A stretch of 13,230 nt of DNA, taken from assembly GCA_964384625.1 (NCBI GenBank), contig CAYLNH010000206.1, positions 1 through 13,230 of the forward strand, in the 5' to 3' direction. How positions within the stretch are numbered: the first letter of the stretch is position 1; each line of letters begins with the position of its first letter. The stretch is from CAYLNH01 sp964384625. Lineage in GTDB: Bacteria > Verrucomicrobiota > Lentisphaeria > JABSQK01. Both the position numbers and the translations under genes were made by a program. The notes under the pieces are model-generated. The model was not told the DNA's origin and did no database searches. It was given only the letters and a program-made list of their open reading frames with translations. This document shows, piece by piece, positions 1 to 4,624 of this stretch.

Positions 1-48
1 GGTTGGTATGTCTGCCCCGAATAATGCGACGTTATTTCCGCGCCGACC

Positions 49-80
49 CTAAGTTCAGGATTAAGTTCAGGATTAAGTTT
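49..80. repeat. 12-bp tandem repeat upstream of the metal-sensor promoter
   Basis: A 12-bp unit (TTAAGTTCAGGA) is present as a near-perfect copy at 49-60, a perfect copy at 61-72 and a partial third copy at 73-80. It ends seven bases before the -35 box of the promoter at 87-115. No function can be assigned. It may be replication slippage or an upstream binding region. Confidence 0.75.
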
Positions 81-86
81 CACGTC

Positions 87-115
87 TTGACATAACCCCA
101 CCCGGGGGATAGGAT
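87..115 (+). promoter_or_regulatory. Promoter with embedded GC-tract operator for the CsoR-family gene
   Basis: A consensus -35 box TTGACA lies at 87-92, followed by exactly 17 bases and a -10-like TAGGAT at 110-115. The spacer holds a C-tract/G-tract inverted repeat: TA-n-CCCC, five bases, GGGG-n-TA (93-111). CsoR/RcnR-family repressors are known to bind operators with such G/C tracts, so a repressor bound here would block RNA polymerase. The start codon at 148 lies 33 bases downstream, behind a purine-rich AAGGGG (136-141). Autoregulation by the protein at 148-423 is inferred from this placement. Confidence 0.7.
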
Positions 116-147
116 ATAAAGGAAAGCACAACCACAAGGGGAAAACC

Positions 148-423
148 ATGGCAACAGACGACCAACACCAGAGCCACTGCGATATCGTCAAGCGCCTGAG
201 GCGTGCCAATGGCCACCTGAACAAGGTTGTTGCGATGATCGAAGACGGGAAACCGTGCGTTGATGTCGCCCAGCAGCTGCATGCCGTCTACCGCGCCATT
301 GCCACGGCGAAGCAAGCATTCGTGCGTGACCATATCGAGCATTGCCTGGACGAACGCGCGCTGGACGAACGTTCGCTCAAATCGATCAAGCGGGACCTCG
401 CCGAGATCACAAAGTATCTCTGA
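148..423 (+). CDS. CsoR/RcnR/FrmR-family metal-sensing transcriptional repressor
   Basis: This 91-residue protein has the length and helical pattern of the CsoR/RcnR/FrmR (DUF156) family. These are small all-helical repressors that release DNA on binding a metal or reactive compound. The family core is readable from residue 13 (IVKRLRRANGHL), with CVD at 37-39 and DHIEHC at 61-66. The ligand positions are Cys37, His62 and Cys66, the Cys-His-Cys pattern of Cu(I)-type CsoR and InrS-like members. The residue aligned with the extra N-terminal histidine of RcnR/InrS is Asp5, although His7 and His10 are nearby. FrmR proteins lack the second cysteine, so a formaldehyde sensor is less likely. The gene follows its own promoter/operator (87-115) and precedes an MFS exporter by 222 bp, which suggests metal-responsive control of efflux. 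The exact metal cannot be read from the sequence. Confidence 0.9.
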   Translation: MATDDQHQSHCDIVKRLRRANGHLNKVVAMIEDGKPCVDVAQQLHAVYRAIATAKQAFVRDHIEHCLDERALDERSLKSIKRDLAEITKYL

Positions 424-493
424 ACCGGGCAACGGGACACGAAGCACGAAACACGCAACACGGTACACGACCCGAGACGCATGATGCAGGATA

Positions 494-524
494 AGATCCC
501 GCAGCCTTGCGCTGCGGAGTCTCA
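494..524 (+). repeat. Hairpin repeat, copy 1 (CTTG-loop family)
   Basis: A perfect 7-bp stem (CCGCAGC 499-505 with GCTGCGG 511-517) closes a five-base loop CTTGC and is followed by the tail AGTCTCA. A second copy lies at 562-592. Over the aligned 31 bases the two differ at five positions, and two of these form a compensatory pair (C-G here, G-C in copy 2). It lies in the 222-bp gap between the metal sensor and the MFS gene. No T-run follows, so a standard intrinsic terminator is not supported. Confidence 0.75.
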
Positions 525-561
525 GGATCGGTCACCTACAGATCGCTTTCGCCCCGGGCAG

Positions 562-592
562 AGATGCCGCAGGCTTGTCCTGCGGAGTTTCA
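562..592 (+). repeat. Hairpin repeat, copy 2 (CTTG-loop family)
   Basis: The 7-bp stem CCGCAGG (567-573) / CCTGCGG (579-585) closes loop CTTGT and carries tail AGTTTCA. It is the partner of the repeat at 494-524, with the innermost stem pair switched from C-G to G-C so that pairing is kept. It ends 53 bases before the MFS start codon. An intergenic REP-like repeat or a structured element in the sensor-exporter transcript is possible. Confidence 0.75.
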
Positions 593-645
593 CGTTGAGC
601 GCTCGCAGTCGTACGCAATCGGGATAGTACGAAGGACGCAATGCG

Positions 646-1911
646 ATGACAGCCGACCATACAGCCATGGAACGCAATATCCGGCTCTATCCCTGGTATG
701 TCTTCTTCCGCGACTGCTTCTTCTGGGGGCCGGTGTTCTTCCTCTACTTCTCTTCACGCTTGAATCTGGCACAGGCGATCCAACTGGAGGGGATCTATTA
801 CATCAGCGTGGTCATCTTCGAAGTGCCATCCGGCTACTTGTCTGATGTTTGGGGCCGCCGGCGGACGTTGCTGTTGTCCTGTGCATCATTAGGGAGCGCC
901 TATCTGCTGTTCTTAATCGGGCAGACGTACTGGCAGTTTGCGTTGGCGCAGGTGCTCCTGGCGTTTGGTTTCGCCGCGGCGTCCGGGACGGACACGGCGC
1001 TGCACTACGAATCCCTGGTCGCTGTGGGGCGGGGTGAGGAGTACCAGGAACGCGAAGCCGTGGCGGCACGCGCCGGCTTCCTGGCCGGTGGCGCGGCTGC
1101 CGTCCTCGGCGGCCTGTTCGCCTGCGGCGCCTTGCGGTTTGCCTACGGGGCGACATTGGCGACCTGCGCGGTCGCGGGTGCATTCACGTTGCTCTTTCGC
1201 GAGCCGGAGCGAGCAAGGGGAGGGAAGCCGGATGCGTTCATGGAACAGGTGGGAACGCTGTTCAAGAAGTCCTGGAGCAGGCGTCTGCGGTTCTTCACCG
1301 TCTTCTCGATCGGCATGATTGTGTTGCTTCACATTCCGTATGAGTTCTACCAGCCGTTTATCAAGGAGGTCCTGCCGTCGGCTTTGGCCGGTCGCTGGAC
1401 ACCGTTGATTCTGGGGCTGCATCTGGCCTTAACCATGGGTGTGGGAGCGATCGTGACGCGGTATGCCGGACGGATCCAGCATCGCTGTCGCGTTCGCGTT
1501 GCGCTCCTGGGCTGTGTCCTGCTGCAGGTCCTCCTGATGGCGGGAATGGCGCTCCTGGTGCACCCGGTAATGGCGTTGCTGCTGACGTTTCGAACCGCAT
1601 CGAAAGGGCTTTCGCGGCCGCTGGTCAATGCTGAGATAGCTCCGCTTCTCGAAGACTCGGAGCGGAGCACATTCCTATCACTGCAAAGTCTGATGGGCCG
1701 GCTGTCGCATGGCCTGGTGATGCTACTGTTGCCGTTGGCCCAGCCGCTGCACGCGAATCCGTTGACCGGAAGTCTTCTGGTTTGTGTGGTGCTGGGACTT
1801 GCGTTGCTTGCCCTGTTGTGCCGCACACCGTTTCCGCGCGGCGAGGGCGCCTGCTGTCACGACCACGAGCACCCGGGCGTGCTGGCGGCCTTGTTCGGCA
1901 GTGGACACTGA
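646..1911 (+). CDS. MFS transporter with Cys/His-rich C-terminal tail, probable efflux pump
   Basis: This 421-residue membrane protein has the length of a 12-helix major facilitator superfamily carrier. The MFS motif A is clear in the loop after the second hydrophobic segment: GYLSDVWGRRR, about residues 63-73. Several long hydrophobic stretches follow (roughly 75-100, 140-185, 220-240, 250-275, 285-315 and 350-390), split by a basic central loop around residues 190-215. The start at 646 has a GAAGGA ribosome site nine bases upstream; an internal Met is eight codons in. The cytoplasmic tail contains CCHDHEH, a plausible metal-binding cluster that is not part of the MFS fold. Together with the upstream CsoR-family repressor this points to metal-linked export. 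The substrate is inferred, and a drug or metabolite exporter remains possible. Confidence 0.85.
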   Translation: MTADHTAMERNIRLYPWYVFFRDCFFWGPVFFLYFSSRLNLAQAIQLEGIYYISVVIFEVPSGYLSDVWGRRRTLLLSCASLGSAYLLFLIGQTYWQFALAQVLLAFGFAAASGTDTALHYESLVAVGRGEEYQEREAVAARAGFLAGGAAAVLGGLFACGALRFAYGATLATCAVAGAFTLLFREPERARGGKPDAFMEQVGTLFKKSWSRRLRFFTVFSIGMIVLLHIPYEFYQPFIKEVLPSALAGRWTPLILGLHLALTMGVGAIVTRYAGRIQHRCRVRVALLGCVLLQVLLMAGMALLVHPVMALLLTFRTASKGLSRPLVNAEIAPLLEDSERSTFLSLQSLMGRLSHGLVMLLLPLAQPLHANPLTGSLLVCVVLGLALLALLCRTPFPRGEGACCHDHEHPGVLAALFGSGH

Positions 1912-2013
1912 TCCTATCGTAGCGCGGGTCCCGCGGCTTCCTGTTCTGGGGCCTGCCCTTGATGATTCCGCCACCGGTGACACGGTAGAGAATCATCAAA
2001 CAGGAGACCCACG

Positions 2014-2907
2014 ATGATCTTCGAGAGACGCGCGAAGGATACGCTCACAGCGGTAGAGATGATCCATGGCCAGACGTTGCGATTTGAGTTGCTCAATGGC
2101 ACTGTGGCCGAAATTGAACTGCTGGATACCGGCGCCGAGATCATGGAGACCGCCCTGGAGACCCCAGGCGTCGAGGTCAGCGCAGCGACGACGACCTACC
2201 GGTTCTGGGCGGACATCACGGTCGATGGCAAAGAAGAGCGCCTGGAACGCGAAGTGGGGACGCAGAAAAGCTTCTACGAGCCGTGGGAGATCGGCGGCGT
2301 GCGCATCTGGCTGGACGCAGTGGACGCGATCTTCGACTTCATGCTGGAGACGCACGCGCCGTGTCGTACGCGTGAGATCTGCTCGCACGGGAAGCCGACG
2401 CGCTATCAGGCCCGCCTGGCACTGCAGGACGCGACCGCGCGCATCTGTCCGGAACCCCTACAGCCCTGGTGCCCGCTGCCGGAAGGAGGTCTTCGTATGG
2501 AGGACTGCTATCGCGGCGAAGACTGCTGGATGGGCGCCTACGACGGAGCATCTGCTCACGGCGGACTGGACCTCAACCACCCGAAGGGCACGCCGCTGTT
2601 CGCGCCGATCGCGATCGATGACCACTACCTGTACAACCGCGCGGACCAGGGCTTCAACAACAACCGCTGGCGCGCCACCCGACGTTGGGCCGATGGTTCG
2701 ACCTGGGTCCTGGCAACCTGTCATATGGTCGAGCTGACAGTGCCCGAGCATACGCCGCTGAAGGCCGGCGACCAGTACGCGGTCGGCGCCGGCGTCTGGG
2801 TCGGCTGCCACGAGCACACGCACTTTGTTTTCTCGGTATTCAACCACGGCGAACTGATCATGCTCGACCCGTGGATCCTGTTCTGGCAGATGTACCGTGA
2901 CAGGTAA
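2014..2907 (+). CDS. Divergent M23/LytM-like metallopeptidase-fold protein without signal peptide
   Basis: This 297-residue protein has a C-terminal half matching the lysostaphin/LytM (M23) fold. HGGLD (182-186) followed by PKGTPLFAPI matches the first zinc motif H-x3-D. CHMV supplies His237, and HTH (268-270) matches the final H-x-H motif. All five residues used for zinc binding and catalysis in M23 peptidases are therefore present (His182, Asp186, His270 as ligands; His237, His268 catalytic). The first 130 residues are not recognised. M23 enzymes usually cut cell-wall peptides outside the cytoplasm, but no signal peptide or membrane segment is visible here. The protein also has about ten cysteines. 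The start has AGGAG at 2002-2006. The substrate is unknown, and a non-cell-wall role is possible. It lies 36 bp ahead of the DinB-fold gene, so the two may be cotranscribed. Confidence 0.7.
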   Translation: MIFERRAKDTLTAVEMIHGQTLRFELLNGTVAEIELLDTGAEIMETALETPGVEVSAATTTYRFWADITVDGKEERLEREVGTQKSFYEPWEIGGVRIWLDAVDAIFDFMLETHAPCRTREICSHGKPTRYQARLALQDATARICPEPLQPWCPLPEGGLRMEDCYRGEDCWMGAYDGASAHGGLDLNHPKGTPLFAPIAIDDHYLYNRADQGFNNNRWRATRRWADGSTWVLATCHMVELTVPEHTPLKAGDQYAVGAGVWVGCHEHTHFVFSVFNHGELIMLDPWILFWQMYRDR

Positions 2908-2930
2908 TCCTGCGGACAGGATTCCCTCTA
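2904..2930 (+). repeat. Inverted-repeat element overlapping a stop codon, copy 1
   Basis: The stem AATCCTG (2906-2912) / CAGGATT (2917-2923) with loop CGGA includes the last two bases of the TAA stop of the M23-like gene. It is followed by CCCTCTA and then the ribosome site of the next gene. A related element with a 31-base insertion sits at the stop codon of that next gene (3372-3429). The stem differs between copies by a compensatory C-G to T-A change. There is no T-run. It may affect mRNA decay or coupling between the two genes. Confidence 0.75.
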
Positions 2931-2943
2931 CAAGGAGCGAAGG

Positions 2944-3375
2944 ATGAAAGAAGGACGCGGCAGGCTATATCCCGCGTTTGGCGGGATGGGGAAGGAGCTG
3001 GCGTTCCTGAAGGAGCTCCATGCGCGGGCGCAGGATCTCGTTGAAGACCTCCCGACCGAAGCGTGGGATGAAGAGATGCATGGGCACACGATCCGTCAGC
3101 TCTGGGAGCATCTGATCTGGGGTGAGGCGTTGTGGGCGTCGCGGGTGGCCGGCGTGGAAGTGGATGAACCCATCAAAGACATCGCAGCTTTGGAAGAGTA
3201 CTCGCAGAACGTGTTCAGCGGGATTGCCCTCGGTACCGAGATGGAAGTCGGTCCTTTCACATGTGTCGACCAGGTAATCCGCCATCTGGAGTGGCACTGG
3301 TCCTATCACTCCGCCCAGATTGGCCTGCTGCGCCGTGGCCTGGGCCAGAAGTACAAGTGGACCTTCGGCAAGTAA
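2944..3375 (+). CDS. DinB-fold (DinB/YfiT-like) putative metal-dependent protein
   Basis: This 143-residue, mostly helical protein has the length and histidine pattern of the DinB superfamily, a four-helix bundle found in damage-inducible proteins and metal-dependent thiol transferases. The likely metal triad is His56 (in LWEHLIWGE), His118 and His122 (H-x3-H within WHWSYHSAQ). The sequence around IGLLRRGLG after the last histidine is typical of the family's final helix. The start at 2944 is set by AAGGAG at 2932-2937, six bases upstream. It probably shares a transcript with the M23-like gene 36 bp upstream. Substrate and thiol cofactor cannot be told from the sequence. The gene converges with an AraC regulator across a hairpin-rich gap. 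Confidence 0.85.
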   Translation: MKEGRGRLYPAFGGMGKELAFLKELHARAQDLVEDLPTEAWDEEMHGHTIRQLWEHLIWGEALWASRVAGVEVDEPIKDIAALEEYSQNVFSGIALGTEMEVGPFTCVDQVIRHLEWHWSYHSAQIGLLRRGLGQKYKWTFGK

Positions 3376-3429
3376 TTCTGCAGACCCGTCGTCGCACAAG
3401 GCTGTGCCGGGCAAGCAGAATTCCTTCTA
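3372..3429 (+). repeat. Inverted-repeat element overlapping a stop codon, copy 2, with nested hairpin
   Basis: The outer 8-bp stem AATTCTGC (3374-3381) / GCAGAATT (3415-3422) begins inside the TAA stop of the DinB-fold gene. It encloses CCCG (3385-3388) / CGGG (3408-3411) and GCACA (3394-3398) / TGTGC (3403-3407). Seventeen pairs can form in one long hairpin. The flanks match copy 1 at 2904-2930 (12 of 14 bases on the left, 11 of 13 on the right), with a 31-base insertion at 3386-3416. No T-run follows, but its place between convergent genes would suit a transcription barrier. Confidence 0.75.
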
Positions 3430-3430
3430 G

Positions 3431-3468
3431 TCGCAGCAAAGCTGCGAATCGTTCTCAAATAATTCTGC
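3431..3468 (+). repeat. Second hairpin and third AATTCTGC arm between convergent genes
   Basis: A perfect 7-bp stem TCGCAGC (3431-3437) / GCTGCGA (3441-3447) closes an AAA loop. A further AATTCTGC follows at 3461-3468. That arm can pair with GCAGAATT at 3415-3422, which can instead pair with 3374-3381. Two mutually exclusive 8-bp outer stems are therefore possible, each enclosing its own hairpin. The gap 3376-3498 holds no gene. Confidence 0.6.
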
Positions 3469-3498
3469 TGTCAATGATTTTGCTTGCCTTCCGGGACG

Positions 3499-4398
3499 TC
3501 ACTGGGACCGGCGAAACTCCGTCGGGCTCTGGCCGACGTGCTTGTGGAAGGCGCGGCTGAACTGGTAGACGTCGGTGAACCCAACTTCAGCAGCGATCTC
3601 CTGGATCTGCATGTTGGTAGCGCCCAGCATGAGTTGGGCGGCTTCGAGCCGCAAACGCAGCTGATAAGAGATCGGGGATGTGCCGAAGGCATCGCGGAAC
3701 TTCCGCGTCAGCGAGCGCCGGGAGAATCCGAATTCCGCCGCCAGTGTGTCAAGCACCAGGCGTTCACTGTAGTACTCTTGAATATGCCTGCGGACCGCTT
3801 CCAGATGGGGCTCCGTCGCGGCTGTGGTACCCGTCGGCTGGAACCCTAGACGGGTCAGTTGCAGGAGGAATCCGGACAGTTCATGGGCCCCGACAAGAGG
3901 GGATCTGCAAGCGCCGGAGTACATCTTTCGATAGGCATTTCGCAGCCCGTCTTCGCTATCTCGGGCCTGCAGCCGCGGCCAGTCGGCCGGCGCTGCCAGC
4001 AATTCACCACGCATAACACTAAGGAGCTCGGGCAATGGCAGGACCAACGGCACTCCGGATGCATCCGCGATGAAATCGAAGGTGATGGCGCTGTAGCGGC
4101 AGGCCCGTTGGTTCACCATGACGTGATGCGGTTCCCCCGGGGAGACACACAGCAGTTCGCCGGCATGCAGTTCCTGGAGTTCGCCGTGATGGGTGATGCA
4201 GGCGACCCCCTCGTGGGCCAGGAAGATGTGATAGACCGCATGCGCGTGCTGGGTCGGCCGGCGGTAGACCTTGGGCTCCGACAGCTCGCGCTCCAGCACC
4301 ACACGGTTGAGTCGCGGGCGAAAGACGTCCTTGCCGATCACCAGGAGCCCCGCCTGGTGTTGCGGCGACTCTATGGTTGTGCTCTGGAATATCGCCAT
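3499..4398 (-). CDS. AraC-family transcriptional regulator with N-terminal cupin-like sensor
   Basis: With the start at 4398 the protein has 299 residues, the usual AraC length. Residues 35-100 form a cupin-like sugar-sensing domain, with a histidine-rich first strand (PTQHAHAVYH) and a GELLCVSPGEPHHV motif. The last 100 residues are a double helix-turn-helix: LDTLAAEFGFSRRSLTRKF, then IQEIAAEVGFTDVYQFSRAF, ending in GQSPTEFRR. The frame stays open upstream to 4752, but that extension is low-complexity and runs under the divergent gene, so it is rejected. A Met at 4470 would give 323 residues and is a second choice; neither start has a strong ribosome site. The gene is divergent from the PHP gene and probably controls it; direct repeats between them (4458-4474) could be its sites. 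The inducer is likely a carbohydrate, by family and context only. Confidence 0.88.
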   Translation of the reverse strand: MAIFQSTTIESPQHQAGLLVIGKDVFRPRLNRVVLERELSEPKVYRRPTQHAHAVYHIFLAHEGVACITHHGELQELHAGELLCVSPGEPHHVMVNQRACRYSAITFDFIADASGVPLVLPLPELLSVMRGELLAAPADWPRLQARDSEDGLRNAYRKMYSGACRSPLVGAHELSGFLLQLTRLGFQPTGTTAATEPHLEAVRRHIQEYYSERLVLDTLAAEFGFSRRSLTRKFRDAFGTSPISYQLRLRLEAAQLMLGATNMQIQEIAAEVGFTDVYQFSRAFHKHVGQSPTEFRRSQ

Positions 4399-4457
4399 TG
4401 GCCTGAATTCATAAATACTTGGCCGATCTTGCCATTCTTTAGCGGGAGAAAGTGCCT

Positions 4458-4474
4458 CATATTGACCCATATTG
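4458..4474. promoter_or_regulatory. Candidate AraC-type operator: two CATATTG direct repeats
   Basis: CATATTG occurs at 4458-4464 and again at 4468-4474, spaced ten bases apart, one helical turn. Direct repeats on one face of the helix are typical AraC-family half-sites. They lie in the divergent region between the AraC gene and the PHP gene. No convincing -35/-10 pair was found for either gene. Confidence 0.35.
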
Positions 4475-4514
4475 CAAATAAGCCAGGCGAATGTGTCGCC
4501 ACCGGCGGGATTGA

Positions 4515-4582
4515 TCCGCCGAAGGGCGGAGGAGTCGCGTTTGTCGCAAACCGACCATCGCCCCGACAGGGCAAGCCTGTCG
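4515..4582 (+). repeat. Two hairpins in the leader of the PHP gene
   Basis: The first hairpin is TCCGCC (4515-4520) / GGCGGA (4525-4530) with loop GAAG. The second is CGACAGG (4564-4570) / CCTGTCG (4576-4582) with loop GCAAG. The second loop is the reverse complement of the CTTGC loop in the hairpin at 499-517 and has the same 7-bp stem plus 5-base loop geometry, so it looks like the same hairpin family in the opposite direction. Both lie upstream of the ribosome site at 4613-4618. Confidence 0.6.
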
Positions 4583-4624
4583 CTGGCGGACGAAGACTGC
4601 GGGTACGGAAGCAAGGAGCGAAAA

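Noticed and set aside
1927..1944. GC-rich inverted repeat CGCGGG-T-CCCGCG after the MFS gene as a terminator
   Set aside because: The centre is too tight for the full stem, the relaxed stem has four pairs, and no T-run follows.
4472..4624. Upstream start of the PHP protein at 4472
   Set aside because: The added 51 residues read through the leader hairpins, and AAGGAG lies at the right distance only from the ATG at 4625.
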